Shown here piece by piece: positions 25,688 through 35,059 of a DNA stretch of 50,730 bases. A program made the translations under genes and the position numbers. This DNA is from Armatimonadota bacterium (GTDB taxonomy: Bacteria > Bacillota > Desulfotomaculia > Desulfotomaculales > Nap2-2B). Position 1 is the stretch's first letter. Each line of letters begins with the position of its first letter. Under the pieces are notes generated by a model, which searched no databases, was not told the origin of the DNA, and saw nothing but the letters and a program-made list of their open reading frames with translations. Location of the stretch: the NCBI GenBank assembly GCA_023511535.1, contig JAIMBK010000014.1, positions 1 to 50,730 on the forward strand. The letters run 5' to 3'.

Positions 25688-25722
25688 TAGGGGTTAGGGG
25701 TTAGGGGTTAGGGGTTAGGGAT
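25688..25722. repeat. Tandem GGGGTTA repeat, G-quadruplex candidate
   Basis: Four near-perfect GGGGTTA units in a row on the plus strand, the most regular of the TTAGGGG-type blocks in the window. It lies directly upstream of the LpdD-like gene's ribosome site, C-rich on its coding strand. Confidence 0.85.
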
Positions 25723-25738
25723 AGATACTCTTGTAAAC

Positions 25739-25790
25739 TATTTTCATCTTTTATGGAGACGCAAGTCATCATAGGCAGTTCCTTAAAAAT
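25739..25790 (+). repeat. 50-nt dispersed repeat, copy B
   Basis: ttttcatcttttatggagac followed by gcaagtcatcataggcagtt and ccttaaaaa. It shares its frame of conserved bases with copies at 25864-25918, 46686-46740 and 50562-50616, and directly follows a TTAGGGG block, as the 50.6-kb copy also does. Confidence 0.65.
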
Positions 25791-25791
25791 G

Positions 25792-25863
25792 TCAGGCACA
25801 AAGTAAAATATTCCCGGTCGTCTATACATTTCTCTTTGTGCCTCTGTGCCTTAGTGCCTTCAA
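25792..25863. repeat. Inverted GGCACAAAG repeat pair
   Basis: aggcacaaagtaaaat (plus) faces tctctttgtgcctctgtgcc (25831 on) about 25 bp away, followed by ttagtgccttc. The same GGCACAAAG/GGCACAGAG unit recurs at 40.45-40.61 kb. Confidence 0.65.
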
Positions 25864-25918
25864 TTTTCATGATTAATGGAGAGAACGAGCGTTTTTATGA
25901 GCAGTTCCTTAAAAAAAT
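25864..25918 (+). repeat. 50-nt dispersed repeat, copy A
   Basis: ttttcatgattaatggagag, then aacgagcgtttttatgagca and gttccttaaaaa. GAACGAGCGTTT (25883-25894) resembles the Gram-positive LexA box. This copy lies directly after the midA-type gene. Confidence 0.7.
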
Positions 25919-25931
25919 GGCTTTAAGATGT

Positions 25932-27053
25932 TCATTGGAAAACTTTTAGCCGGGGGGTTTCGGGAAACCCCTTGCCCTGGATGAGGACCCGGAAAGCCTC
26001 TCCCATCCCCCCGGGCATAATTAATTTTTTTATGGCCAGGGTCGTTTTTAGTTTTTCGTGATCAAAGGAATATTCTTCCGGGGAGTTTGGAAGCAGGTCC
26101 AGGATGCCGAGCTTCAGTAAAAATTTTGCCTGGGAAAGCAGCCCCAGGCTGGTCAGGCTGGACTGTTCCCCCCAGCGCATCAGGGCGGAAAAGTTGACGC
26201 TGGCGGTAATATCCTGTTCGCCGATGTTCCGGTAGGGATCGATGCTTAGTTTGTGTTTATAAAAACAACGCAAAGTGCCGTCGGGCCGGAAGGGGGCATA
26301 AAGCTCCGCCGCCGTGCCGCCGTAATCGATGGTAAGAAGAAAACCCTTCTGCAGGCATTTTGCCGCTTCCTGCAGCCAATCCCGGGCGGCCAGGTTTACT
26401 TCGGCCGCCTGTCCCGGCTCCAGGACCACTCCTTCGGCTTCGAAGTAAGTTTGTAAGAGGGGAGTGGAAAGCGGGCCTTCTTCTTCTACGAAAGAATTGC
26501 CGCGATAGCCGACGTAGATTTCTTTCAGGCCGTCGTCCGTCTGGCGGACCCGGTGGACGGGAAAGGAGTCGACCAGTTCATTGGAAAAAAGGCAGCCGGT
26601 AACCCTGCCGGAAAGTTCGCCGGCATTTTTTGCCCAGACGATCTTTTCGACCTTGATCTTTTTCAGTTCTTCTCTTTGGATTTCGACCAAAGAGGGGCTG
26701 ATTTCAAGAATGTAATAGGTAAGGCCTTTGGCGGTTTCGGGATAGTGCTCCTGTAAGAAGTTCAGGATGTGGGCGGCCAGCCGGCCCTTTCCCGCTCCGT
26801 ACTCCACCACTTCCCACCGGCCCGGCCCGCCCAGCTTTGCCCACATTTCCGCAAACTGGCGGGCCAGCATTTGGCCGAAGGCCGGATGAACGTCGGGACT
26901 GGTATAAAAGTCCCCGGCGGCACCGATCTTTACGCCGGGGCCGGTATAGTAGCCCAGCTCCGGGTAATAAAGGGCCATTTCCATAAACCGGGCAAAAGTT
27001 AGCGGCCCCTTTGCTTTAATTTCCCGAACGATTATTTCTTCCAGCTTGTTCAT
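25932..27053 (-). CDS. MidA/NDUFAF7-family SAM-dependent methyltransferase
   Basis: A 373-residue protein. It has the N-terminal motif PLTFARFMEMALYYPELGYY and the region GDFYTSPDVHPAFGQ typical of this family. SAM-binding motif I, EYGAGKGRLAAHIL, is at about 103-116. The family member in mitochondria methylates an arginine of complex I; bacterial substrates are mostly unknown. It lies downstream of selB, separated by 147 bp containing a large palindrome, and is probably a separate unit or weakly linked. Catalytic function as a protein arginine methyltransferase is inference from the family. Confidence 0.85.
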   Translation of the reverse strand: MNKLEEIIVREIKAKGPLTFARFMEMALYYPELGYYTGPGVKIGAAGDFYTSPDVHPAFGQMLARQFAEMWAKLGGPGRWEVVEYGAGKGRLAAHILNFLQEHYPETAKGLTYYILEISPSLVEIQREELKKIKVEKIVWAKNAGELSGRVTGCLFSNELVDSFPVHRVRQTDDGLKEIYVGYRGNSFVEEEGPLSTPLLQTYFEAEGVVLEPGQAAEVNLAARDWLQEAAKCLQKGFLLTIDYGGTAAELYAPFRPDGTLRCFYKHKLSIDPYRNIGEQDITASVNFSALMRWGEQSSLTSLGLLSQAKFLLKLGILDLLPNSPEEYSFDHEKLKTTLAIKKLIMPGGMGEAFRVLIQGKGFPETPRLKVFQ

Positions 27054-27089
27054 TCCCTTCCCTCCGCCCTTCCCCGAAAATTCCCTTTT

Positions 27090-27151
27090 GCCCGCCGTGT
27101 TTCGTTACCAGCCTTACGCATATGTCGCTCCTGGCAAATCGAACGGCGGGC
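27090..27151. other. 62-nt palindromic stem-loop element
   Basis: GCCCGCCG (27090-27097) pairs with CGGCGGGC (27144-27151). Inside, TTCG pairs with CGAA and CCAG with CTGG, leaving an 18-nt apical loop around CGCATATG. It lies between selB and the methyltransferase gene, has no T-run, and is not a tRNA. It may be a structured RNA or a palindromic repeat. Confidence 0.5.
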
Positions 27152-27200
27152 CGGTAATTTTCATCCTCTGGTGGTGCCGTGAAAAAAGCGGCATGAGGGT

Positions 27201-29147
27201 CTAATCCCTACCCCCTGATCCCTGCTTCATTACCCGCTTATCCCCGATTCTTTTCGTAACTTTGTTCCGGTCGAAATATTCCATCAGGGGGAGGGCGTAT
27301 TTGCGGGAGGTCTGCCAGACGTCCCGCGCTTCCCCGACGGTAATTTCCCCCTTTTCGGCCAGGTAATCGAAAAGCAGCTTTTTTGCTTCCTCGACGGCCC
27401 CGGCGTGGAAGTAGAGATCGTCCGCCACTTTCACCAGGATGCCCCGGCGCAAACAATATTGCAGGAGTTCCTGAGCCTCTTCCGCGTCCCGGAGGACGGG
27501 GGCGGCCGCGTCACTCCAGCGGGGGGGCTGCCGGCCGGCCTTTTTGTATTCTTGCTCCAGGCGGGCCAGTGCTTCTTGCTGCCGGTCGTTTAAGTGCGGT
27601 GAAAAGCCGGGGAGAGCTACTGTTTGGGCAAAGAGTTTGATCATCCCCCGCTCTTCCATAACCCCTAAAAGGGCCTGCAACTGCCGGGAAGTCAAAGCCG
27701 GGAAAAGGCGCGAGCGCACTTCTTCCCGGGGCAGTCCCTCCCTTAAGGGGTGCTCCCGGTGGTAGTCCGCCAGCAAACTTTTTAGCTCTTCCCCCCAGCG
27801 GCGGAATACTTCTGCCGAGACAAAATATTCCTCTTGATCAATTTTGATTGGCAGCGCCTGGTCCGCGGCAACCAGCCCGGCTAAAGCACCGTCCAGGTCT
27901 TCCCGGTTGATTCCCGCCGCTTTTAAATTCTCCCTGGTGAGCAGTTTATTTTTTGCTTTTTTTAAGGCCGTGGCGACCAGTTCCCCGGGCTCGCCCTTTT
28001 CGCGCGCCGCCAGGGCTGCGATGACCTCTTCGCGCCCGCGCTTATGTTTTCCGGCGGCCGGGTCAATGACGGCGCCCCCGCCAATGGTCCGCATGGGGGA
28101 ATAGGAGCGCAGGATGAAACGGTCCCCCCGGGCGGCAACGGCCGGTTCTTCCAGCAAGAGCTGAGCGTACGCCGTTTCTCCCGGAGCCAGTTCCTCCCGG
28201 TCGAAAAACAGCACCCGCCCCAGAATTTCCGCCGTCCCCAGGTAAAAGCGCACCCGGCTGCGGTGGGCCAGCGCTTTCGGTGCGTCTTTGAGCAAGGAAA
28301 GCTTGACGTCCAGCCTGGCGGCCGGTTTAAAGGCACCTTTTTCGACCAGGACGCTGCCGCGTCCCGCCTCCGTAACTTCAATCCCGGGGATATTTACGGC
28401 CACCCGCTGCCCGGCGCGCGCCTCGGCAACCTTTTCCCCGTGCACCTGCAGGGAGCGCACCCGCGCGGGTAAGCCCGACGGCAAAATTTCCAGGACGTCG
28501 TTGGTGTGGATTACCCCGCTCCACAAGGTACCCGTAACGACGGTGCCGAAACCGGCAATGGTAAAGGCTCTGTCGATGGGCAAACGGACGGGTCCGGCCG
28601 CCGGTTTCGTTTGCGCCCGGGCGGCCGCCCGATCGAGGGCTTCCAGGAGTTCAGGCAGACCCTTTCCGGTAACGGCGGAAACTTCGACGACCGGGGCATT
28701 TTTTAAGGAGGTGGTCTGCAGAAAATCCCGCACTTCTTCGCGCACCAGCTCCAGGAACTCTTCATCAACCAGGTCAACCTTGGTCAGGGCGACCACCCCC
28801 TGCCTGATCTGCAAAAGCTCAATAATGTCTACATGTTCTCTGGTCTGGGGCATGATGCCTTCGTCGGCGGCAATGACCAGCAGGACGAGATCGATCCCCC
28901 CTACCCCCGCCAGCATGTTTTTAATAAAGCGCTCGTGCCCGGGCACGTCGACGATTCCGGCCCGGCGCCCGCTGGGCAGCCGGCAAAAGGCGTACCCCAG
29001 TTCAATGGAAATCCCGCGCTCCTTTTCAATTTTCAGGCGGTCGGTGTCGATTCCCGTGAGGGCTTTAATCAGCGCCGTCTTGCCGTGGTCCACGTGGCCG
29101 GCCGTGCCGATAATCAGGCTACCCGGATTGCTCATTATCGTCATCAT
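27201..29147 (-). CDS. selB: Selenocysteine-specific elongation factor SelB
   Basis: A 648-residue translational GTPase that delivers Sec-tRNA to UGA codons followed by a SECIS element. The GTP-binding motifs GHVDHGKT (17-24), DVPGHERF and TKVD are present. Two beta-barrel domains follow, then a C-terminal winged-helix region (from about 380) for SECIS binding. The start ATG 29147 overlaps the selA end; ATG 29135 is an alternative. The last codons (KQGSGGRD and a TAG stop) are encoded by a TTAGGGG-type repeat block, so the natural tail may have been changed. No selC tRNA is seen nearby. Confidence 0.95.
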   Translation of the reverse strand: MMTIMSNPGSLIIGTAGHVDHGKTALIKALTGIDTDRLKIEKERGISIELGYAFCRLPSGRRAGIVDVPGHERFIKNMLAGVGGIDLVLLVIAADEGIMPQTREHVDIIELLQIRQGVVALTKVDLVDEEFLELVREEVRDFLQTTSLKNAPVVEVSAVTGKGLPELLEALDRAAARAQTKPAAGPVRLPIDRAFTIAGFGTVVTGTLWSGVIHTNDVLEILPSGLPARVRSLQVHGEKVAEARAGQRVAVNIPGIEVTEAGRGSVLVEKGAFKPAARLDVKLSLLKDAPKALAHRSRVRFYLGTAEILGRVLFFDREELAPGETAYAQLLLEEPAVAARGDRFILRSYSPMRTIGGGAVIDPAAGKHKRGREEVIAALAAREKGEPGELVATALKKAKNKLLTRENLKAAGINREDLDGALAGLVAADQALPIKIDQEEYFVSAEVFRRWGEELKSLLADYHREHPLREGLPREEVRSRLFPALTSRQLQALLGVMEERGMIKLFAQTVALPGFSPHLNDRQQEALARLEQEYKKAGRQPPRWSDAAAPVLRDAEEAQELLQYCLRRGILVKVADDLYFHAGAVEEAKKLLFDYLAEKGEITVGEARDVWQTSRKYALPLMEYFDRNKVTKRIGDKRVMKQGSGGRD

Positions 29148-30576
29148 CCATCCCCAAATCAGCCTCGAGAGCGTTTTTAACGGCTCCGGCCAGGGGCTCG
29201 TCTTCTCCTTCCTGCAGCGTCCGGACGTCCAGCAGCAAAAGGTCCTCCTGAATCCGCCCGAGGACGGCCGGATTGCCTTTGCGCAGCCGCCGGCTCAATT
29301 CTTCCGCGGAAATGTCCGCCGGCCTCACGGTCACCGCGAAAGAGGGCAACTCCGCCGTGGGCAGGGCGCCGCCGCCGACGCGGGAAATGACCTGTTCCAC
29401 CGTTATTTCCGCCCGGCCGCCGGCGTACCCGGCTAAAAGGCGGGCCAGTTCCCGGGCGCGCGGCTCTAAGGCGTCCTTTCCGGCGGTGAGCATTTTTAAA
29501 ACCGGGATTTCCCCGGCGGCTCGCGCAAGGTCCAGATAGGCGCGCAGCGTGGCTTCCAGGGCGGCGACGGTGAATTTATCGATGCGCAGGGCACGGGTCA
29601 GGGGGTTCTTTTTCATCCTCGCCAGCAGGTCTTTTTTGCCGGCGATAATCCCCGCCTGGGGACCGCCCAGCAGTTTATCCCCGGAAAAGGTCACCACGTC
29701 CGCCCCGGCCTCCACCACCTGCTGCACCGTAGGCTCGCCGGGCAGGCCGAAAGGCTCTAAATCGATCAGTACGCCGCTGCCCAGGTCGCTCATCACCGGC
29801 AGCCCGAACTCCCGCCCCAGCTCAACCAGCTCTGCTACGGTGGTTTCCCGGGTGAACCCCACAATGCGGTAATTGCTCGTGTGCACGTGGAGCAGCAGGC
29901 CCGTCCTCTCGCTGATGGCCCGCCGGTAATCGTCCGGGTAGGTTTTGTTGGTGGTTCCCACCTCCACCAGAACGGCGCCGCTTTGCCTCATGACGTCGGG
30001 AATCCGGAACGAGCCTCCGATTTCGATCAATTGCCCGCGAGAAACAATTACTTCCTTTCCGCCGGCCAGAGTGCCCAGGGCCAGCAGCACGGCGGCGGCG
30101 TTGTTGTTTACCACCAGCGCCGCTTCCGCCCCGGTGAGCCGGGTAATAATTCCTTCCACCGCCGCGTAGCGCGACCCGCGGCGCCCCGTCTCCAGGTTCA
30201 GCTCCAGGTTGGTGTATCCGGAAGCGGCCATTTGAATGGCCTGCTGTGCTTTTGCGCTCAAGACCGCCCGGCCCAGGTTGGTGTGCAGCACCACCCCCGT
30301 GGCGTTGATCACCCGGCGCAAGTTCGGCCGCGCCTCCCGTTCAATTGCTTTGACGACCTCCCGGACAAGAAAAAAAAGCAGTTCCGCTTCACCGGCCGCG
30401 GGCAAGCCTTCCCCGGCGGCAACCTGTCGGCGCACCCGGTCCAAAACCGCCCGGACGGCCTCCGTGACCGCCGCCCGTGGGTGAACGGCCAGCAGACCGG
30501 CCACCGGCGGCGCCTGCAAAACCTCGTGCACCGCCGGCAACTGCCGGAGAAGTTCAGACTTGTTGAGATCGCTCAC
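29119..30576 (-). CDS. selA: L-seryl-tRNA(Sec) selenium transferase SelA
   Basis: A 485-residue PLP enzyme converting Ser-tRNA(Sec) to Sec-tRNA(Sec) with selenophosphate. The PLP lysine is in [32 protein letters not shown] near residue 85 is the conserved N-terminal motif. The start is GTG 30576, after ggtgagg. Its end overlaps selB, so the two are translationally coupled. Full length for the family. Confidence 0.96.
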   Translation of the reverse strand: MSDLNKSELLRQLPAVHEVLQAPPVAGLLAVHPRAAVTEAVRAVLDRVRRQVAAGEGLPAAGEAELLFFLVREVVKAIEREARPNLRRVINATGVVLHTNLGRAVLSAKAQQAIQMAASGYTNLELNLETGRRGSRYAAVEGIITRLTGAEAALVVNNNAAAVLLALGTLAGGKEVIVSRGQLIEIGGSFRIPDVMRQSGAVLVEVGTTNKTYPDDYRRAISERTGLLLHVHTSNYRIVGFTRETTVAELVELGREFGLPVMSDLGSGVLIDLEPFGLPGEPTVQQVVEAGADVVTFSGDKLLGGPQAGIIAGKKDLLARMKKNPLTRALRIDKFTVAALEATLRAYLDLARAAGEIPVLKMLTAGKDALEPRARELARLLAGYAGGRAEITVEQVISRVGGGALPTAELPSFAVTVRPADISAEELSRRLRKGNPAVLGRIQEDLLLLDVRTLQEGEDEPLAGAVKNALEADLGMDDDDNEQSG

Positions 30577-30641
30577 GATCGTAACCTCACCAGTGAATTT
30601 AATTTAGCTCTGTGTCCCCTGTGGCTTACATTATAAACCAG

Positions 30642-31562
30642 CTACCGGAAGATGGCAAACGAAACAAGGTTGCTCGCTAACGAGGTAACATTGAGGGGAA
30701 AAAGCACGTCCAGCAACGTGAAAATAAACACGGCAACGGAGAGCGCCCCGTTTAAATTGAAGAAAGCCACCCCCGCCCGGGACAGGTCATCGGGGCTGAC
30801 CAGCCTGTGCTGCTTAAACAGCAGCATCATGGCCACAGCGATGCCGATGTAATAGAAAAAGCCCAGGTGCAGGAAAAAGGCCACCGCCAGGAAGAACACG
30901 GCCGCCGCCAGATGAAAGACCGCCGCGACGGTCAGCGCCTTTTTGATGCCGAAACGGGCCGGGATCGAATAAATTCCGTACCGGCGGTCGAAGTCGTAAT
31001 CGTCGCAGGCGTAAATAATATCAAAGCCGGCCACCCAAAAGATCACCCCCGCTCCCAGCAACAGGGGAGCCAGGTCGACGCGGTTGGCGATGGCCACCCA
31101 GGCCCCTACCGGAGCAAGGCTTAAGGCGAGGCCCAAAAACAGGTGGCAGGTCCAGGAAAACCTTTTCGTGTAAGAATAAAAGCTCAACACCGCCACCGCT
31201 CCCGGGGAGAGCGCCAGCGCCAGGGGGCTTAACCGGGCGGCGGAAAACAGCAGAGTCGCAAAGGACAGGACCACGTAAACCCAGACCTCTTTCACCGAAA
31301 GCAGGCCGCGCGGGAGCGCCCGGTTGGCCGTGCGGGGGTTTGCCGCATCAATCGGCAAATCAATTATCCGGTTTAAAGACATGGCCGCCGTACGGGCGCC
31401 GGCCATGGCCAGGGTAATCCAGAACAAATCGTGCCCCGAAGGTATATCCTTTTGCACCAGGAGGGCCCCCACGTAAGCAAAGGGCAGGGCAAAAAGGGTG
31501 TGCTCAAACTTAATCATTTCCAGGAAAATCTTTACCTTTCGCAACAATTTCCGCCAGGCCAT
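30642..31562 (-). CDS. ubiA: UbiA-family prenyltransferase (menaquinone, MqnP-like)
   Basis: A 306-residue membrane protein that attaches a polyprenyl chain to an aromatic ring. The first Asp-rich site is NRIIDLPIDAANPRTANRA, the second is DDYDFDRRYGIYSIP, and there are about eight hydrophobic helices. The N-terminus IKFEHTLFALPFAY is typical of the UbiA proteins of bacteria without ubiquinone. Paired with a UbiD decarboxylase and UbiE methylase, it most likely serves menaquinone synthesis, probably the futalosine route (inference; mqnA-E are not here). The start ATG 31562 overlaps ubiD by 53 bp, after gggaga; ATG 31517 is an alternative. Confidence 0.9.
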   Translation of the reverse strand: MAWRKLLRKVKIFLEMIKFEHTLFALPFAYVGALLVQKDIPSGHDLFWITLAMAGARTAAMSLNRIIDLPIDAANPRTANRALPRGLLSVKEVWVYVVLSFATLLFSAARLSPLALALSPGAVAVLSFYSYTKRFSWTCHLFLGLALSLAPVGAWVAIANRVDLAPLLLGAGVIFWVAGFDIIYACDDYDFDRRYGIYSIPARFGIKKALTVAAVFHLAAAVFFLAVAFFLHLGFFYYIGIAVAMMLLFKQHRLVSPDDLSRAGVAFFNLNGALSVAVFIFTLLDVLFPLNVTSLASNLVSFAIFR

Positions 31563-32994
31563 AACTCTCCCACTTCCTGTCGACCAGTTCTTTGATCTCT
31601 GCGGACATTACGATTTCCTCCGGCCATTCCCGCGGATGCCCTTCTTCCGGCAGCTTGCGGGTGGCGTCCACCCCCATTTTACTCCCGTAGCCGGGGAAAG
31701 GTGAAGAATGATCGAGGGCGTCCAGCGGCCCGTCGACAACTATTAGATCGCGGCGGGGGTCCACGTTGTTAAAAACGCGCCACATCACCCCGGAAAGGTC
31801 CTGGACGTCCACGTGGGCGTCGACCACGATAATCAGCTTCGCCAGCATCATCAAGCCCATTCCCCAGAGGGCGCAGATCGCTTTTTTCGCCTGGCCGGGG
31901 TATTGTTTGTTGATGGCCACAATTACGCAATTGTGGAAAACCCCTTCCGCGGGCATGTTTACGTCCACAATTTCCGGCACCAGCATTTTCAGGAAAGGAA
32001 GGAAAATCCGCTCGGTGGCCTTCCCCAGGTAGAAATCCTCCATGGGCGGCCGGCCCACGATGGTCGCCGCGTAAATAGGGTCCCGCCGGTGAGTGACGCA
32101 GGTCAGGTGGAAAACCGGATAATGATCCGGCAGGGAATAAAAACCGGTATGGTCCCCAAAGGGCCCTTCCAGCCGGGATTCGTTCGGGTCCACGTAGCCT
32201 TCCAGGATAATTTCCGCGTGGGCGGGCACCTCCAGGTCCACCGTTGTGCAGCGAACCAGTTCCACCGGCGCTTTGCGCAAAAAACCGGCGAAAAGCATTT
32301 CGTCCAGGCCCGGCGGCAAAGGTGCGGTGGCGGCGTAAATGACCGCCGGGTCGGCCCCGATGGCTACGGCCGCGGGCAAAATTTCCCGCTTTTGCTGCTG
32401 CTTGCGCAGGTGCTCCGCCCCGCCCTTGTGGATGTGCCAGTGCATCCCGGTCGTTTTTTCGTCGTAAACCTGCATCCGGTACATGCCTACGTTGCGCCGC
32501 CCCGTTTCCGGATCTTTGGTAAAAACCAGCGGCAGGGTGATAAACGGTCCGCCGTCGCCCGGCCAGCATTTCAAGACGGGAATCTGGCGCAAAGAAGGTT
32601 CTTTTAAGACGACCTGTTTACACGGACCCGTTTTAACCACCCGGGGAAGCCAGGAAGAAACCTCCGCCAGCCGGGGGAGCGCCTTTAATTTTTCCAGAAA
32701 AGTGACCGGCAGCTCACCGGGGTTCAGGAGTTCGGCCAGTTCCCGGCCGATGTCGTCCGGATCTTTTCCCCCCAGGGCCAGCCGCATCCGCTCCCGGCTC
32801 CCGAACAGGTTGGTGACCACGGGCATTGGGTACCCCCGGACGTTTTCAAAAAAAAGCGCCGGACCGCCCGCCTTGCTTATCCGGTCGGTGATTTCCGAAA
32901 TTTCCAGTTCGGCGTCTACTTCCGCCGTGATTCTTTTCAGCAGGCCCCTTTCTTCTAAAGCCGCGATAAACTGGCGCAGATCCCGGTAAGCCAT
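31510..32994 (-). CDS. ubiD: UbiD-family decarboxylase (menaquinone biosynthesis)
   Basis: A 494-residue prenylated-FMN-dependent decarboxylase. NESRLEGPFGDHTGFY carries the conserved acidic residues of the active site, and ATIVGRPPMEDFYLGKATERI and MHWHIHKGG are further family signatures. In this cluster it should remove the ring carboxyl group before or after prenylation of the menaquinone ring. It starts 10 bp after ubiE and overlaps ubiA. No ubiX, which makes the cofactor, is in the window. An LpdD-like candidate helper lies 6 kb downstream in another unit. Confidence 0.93.
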   Translation of the reverse strand: MAYRDLRQFIAALEERGLLKRITAEVDAELEISEITDRISKAGGPALFFENVRGYPMPVVTNLFGSRERMRLALGGKDPDDIGRELAELLNPGELPVTFLEKLKALPRLAEVSSWLPRVVKTGPCKQVVLKEPSLRQIPVLKCWPGDGGPFITLPLVFTKDPETGRRNVGMYRMQVYDEKTTGMHWHIHKGGAEHLRKQQQKREILPAAVAIGADPAVIYAATAPLPPGLDEMLFAGFLRKAPVELVRCTTVDLEVPAHAEIILEGYVDPNESRLEGPFGDHTGFYSLPDHYPVFHLTCVTHRRDPIYAATIVGRPPMEDFYLGKATERIFLPFLKMLVPEIVDVNMPAEGVFHNCVIVAINKQYPGQAKKAICALWGMGLMMLAKLIIVVDAHVDVQDLSGVMWRVFNNVDPRRDLIVVDGPLDALDHSSPFPGYGSKMGVDATRKLPEEGHPREWPEEIVMSAEIKELVDRKWESYGLAEIVAKGKDFPGND

Positions 32995-33004
32995 TGCTGT
33001 CCCC

Positions 33005-33730
33005 TCACCCCACCGTTCCCACGTGCACGCTGACCACTCCGCCGGTCAACCGGAAATAGTGCACGTCTTTTAAGCCGGCCCGCTCAAAAATCTTTTTGAT
33101 TTCCTCCTGGTCGGGAAAATCCTTCAGAGACTCGGGCAAATAGCCGTAGGGGCCGCTTATCCCCACGCCCAGGCGCCCGATCAGGGGAACCAGGCGGTTG
33201 AAATACAGGGAATAAAGCTGCTTAAATACCGGCGCCGTGGGTTTGGACAGCTCCAAAGAAACCACTTTGCCGCCGGGGCGGACCACCCGCGTCATTTCCG
33301 CCACGGTTTGAAAAATATCGGGGACGTTGCGCAGGGCAAACCCGATGGTGGCGCAATCGAAGCTGTCGTCGGCCAGGGGGAGCTTCACGGCGTTGCCGAA
33401 GACCAGCTCAATAACCCCGGCGTAAGGGGTTTTGGCAATATTCAGGCGCGCCCTGGCCAGCATTTTTTCGCAAAAATCCACGCCCACCACTTTCCCGTCG
33501 GGGCCGGCCACTTTCGCCTGCTCAAGGGCGAACATGCCCGTGCCGCAGCACACGTCCAGGCCGCGGCCGCCCGGCCTTAAACCCGTCCGGCGGACGGCAA
33601 AGCGCCGCCAGGATTTGTCCTGGTTAAAGCTGAGCAGCGAGTTGAGCAGGTCGTAGCGATGGGCGATGGCGGAAAAAATCGCTTCCACGTATTCCTCTTT
33701 ATTTTTATACTGTGCCGGAATTTTTACCAA
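33005..33730 (-). CDS. ubiE: Demethylmenaquinone methyltransferase UbiE/MenG
   Basis: A 241-residue SAM methyltransferase for the last menaquinone step. SAM motif I is GLDVCCGTGMFA, and the family motifs GFALRNVPD and VSLELSKPTAP are present. The frame is open to 33835, but TTG 33730 after ggacggag gives the normal family start (VKIPAQYKNKEEYV). It therefore overlaps the end of the upstream polyprenyl-synthase-like gene by 26 bp, a sign of coupled translation. Confidence 0.93.
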   Translation of the reverse strand: MVKIPAQYKNKEEYVEAIFSAIAHRYDLLNSLLSFNQDKSWRRFAVRRTGLRPGGRGLDVCCGTGMFALEQAKVAGPDGKVVGVDFCEKMLARARLNIAKTPYAGVIELVFGNAVKLPLADDSFDCATIGFALRNVPDIFQTVAEMTRVVRPGGKVVSLELSKPTAPVFKQLYSLYFNRLVPLIGRLGVGISGPYGYLPESLKDFPDQEEIKKIFERAGLKDVHYFRLTGGVVSVHVGTVG

Positions 33731-34481
33731 TTGCTCCGTCCTTCTTCCCGTTCCGGAGATAATCGACCAGCTTCGCCAGAGTGTCCCGGGCCGTTCCCGG
33801 GGGCAGGGGAACCAGCTGCCCCTTTGCTTCGTCAAAATGCTGCGCCGCCTTTTCGGGATAAATGTTTTCTTTACTCAGGCCGGTGCCCATACCCAGGTGA
33901 AAGCCGTACCGGTAGAGGTTTTGGATTTCTTGTTCGCCGGCGCCGCCTGCTTCCGCGCCGATCTTGCAGCCCCAGGCGAAAAGGCTGGCCGTGTCTTTTT
34001 TCACGTATTCTTCCCGGACCCGGCAATCGTCAGGATTTTTTAATTTTAAAATGCTTACTTTATTGAGTTCGCCGATTGTTTCCGATAAAGTGCGCAAATG
34101 TTTAAGCAGGCCGGTTTCGTAAAGGATCAAAAAAGATTTACTGTAAAAGTAATCGCCGGCCAGGATGGGAAAATGGTTCCTGTTGGATAAATTTTTGGAT
34201 TTGCAAACAGATCCTGCATCTTCGGAAATATCATTATGCAATAAAGATGCTATGTAAACAAATTGAAACATTGCCGCCAGCTTGATGATTTTTGCGGTTA
34301 CCGGCCCGAACATGCCGCCGGAGAGAATTACCAGGGCCGGCCGGAGCGTAAAATCAGCCGGCTCAAACTCCAGGCGGGCCAGGCGGCCTAAGTTCCCTGC
34401 CCTTATGCTGCAGGCCTTGAGAAAAATAACCCGGGTCTTTTCCAGATATATTTCAATTGGCGCCAAGATTTGACTTAACAA
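33705..34481 (-). CDS. Degenerate polyprenyl diphosphate synthase homologue
   Basis: A 258-residue protein with the helical pattern of polyprenyl synthases. The region FVYIASLLHNDISEDAG (about 74-90) aligns with the first Asp-rich motif (LLHDDVxDxxxxRRG), but the motif is broken: N83 replaces Asp and no Arg pair follows. ILAGDYFYSKSF is conserved. The second motif region (GFHLGMGTGLSKEN) lacks the DDxxD entirely. It is about 60 residues shorter than active enzymes. It may be a non-catalytic partner or regulator of the chain-length enzyme that supplies UbiA. It heads the menaquinone operon; the start is a TTG with only a weak ribosome site. Confidence 0.6.
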   Translation of the reverse strand: MLSQILAPIEIYLEKTRVIFLKACSIRAGNLGRLARLEFEPADFTLRPALVILSGGMFGPVTAKIIKLAAMFQFVYIASLLHNDISEDAGSVCKSKNLSNRNHFPILAGDYFYSKSFLILYETGLLKHLRTLSETIGELNKVSILKLKNPDDCRVREEYVKKDTASLFAWGCKIGAEAGGAGEQEIQNLYRYGFHLGMGTGLSKENIYPEKAAQHFDEAKGQLVPLPPGTARDTLAKLVDYLRNGKKDGAIGKNSGTV

Positions 34482-34551
34482 AACGAAACCCCCTATCCCC
34501 TAAAATATTATTTCGTTAAAACCCGCCCAAATCCTCCTCAAAAAGACGCTA

Positions 34552-34611
34552 TAAAAAAGCATAAGCCTTGCTGTTCCTTTCGGGATGGCAAGGCTTACGC
34601 TAACCTTTTTT
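34552..34611 (-). terminator. Terminator after speD
   Basis: A long stem (AGCGTAAGCCTTGC pairs with GCAAGGCTTATGCT) is followed by TTTTTT on the minus strand. The plus strand also has a T-run, so it could work in both directions. Just beyond (34488-34504) is a short G-rich TTAGGGG-like block on the minus strand. Confidence 0.88.
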
Positions 34612-34639
34612 TAAGTGGGTACTAATAAAAATCCCCCTC

Positions 34640-35020
34640 CTAGAGATTACGACCACCTGGTGAGTCTGCCGCCGGTAAAATACCTCGCTTCGTTTCCTGA
34701 GCCGTGATTTTTTTTGCGTTGAAGTAGTTTGTTAAATAATTACAGGCATCCCAGGGGTCCACCTTTTCACCGCAGGTGAAGACGTCGACTGCCGCGTACC
34801 CCAACTCCGGCCACGTGTGAATCGCCAAATGAGATTCCGAGATCACCACCACGCCGCTGATTCCTTGCGGGCTGAATTTGTGGAAGACGCATTCGCGAAC
34901 TTCCGCCCCTGCTTCCAATGCTGCCTTGACCATGATTTGTTCGACCTTTTCCATATCGTTTAAGACGTCAAAATCGCAGCCCCAAATTTCAGCCAGCACG
35001 TGGCGGCCCAAGTGTTTCAT
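34640..35020 (-). CDS. speD: S-adenosylmethionine decarboxylase proenzyme
   Basis: A 126-residue proenzyme that self-cleaves to form a pyruvoyl cofactor and makes decarboxylated SAM for spermidine synthesis. The cleavage is expected before S63 in [17 protein letters not shown]68 and C83 match the family's active-site residues. The start is ATG 35020, after aagggggagataaccc; a longer frame to 35050 lacks a ribosome site. It has its own sigma-A promoter and terminator, so it is monocistronic. No speE is next to it. Confidence 0.95.
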   Translation of the reverse strand: MKHLGRHVLAEIWGCDFDVLNDMEKVEQIMVKAALEAGAEVRECVFHKFSPQGISGVVVISESHLAIHTWPELGYAAVDVFTCGEKVDPWDACNYLTNYFNAKKITAQETKRGILPAADSPGGRNL

Positions 35021-35059
35021 TTGGGTTATCTCCCCCTTCCTGATTTTCAATCAAATTCA

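Noticed and set aside
25688-25722. CRISPR-like or eukaryotic telomere repeat
   Set aside because: Units are 7 nt without spacers, internal to a bacterial chromosome, and no cas genes are present.
27054-27200. selC (tRNA-Sec) next to selAB
   Set aside because: The palindrome there lacks a T-arm, an anticodon arm with TCA and a CCA-type end.
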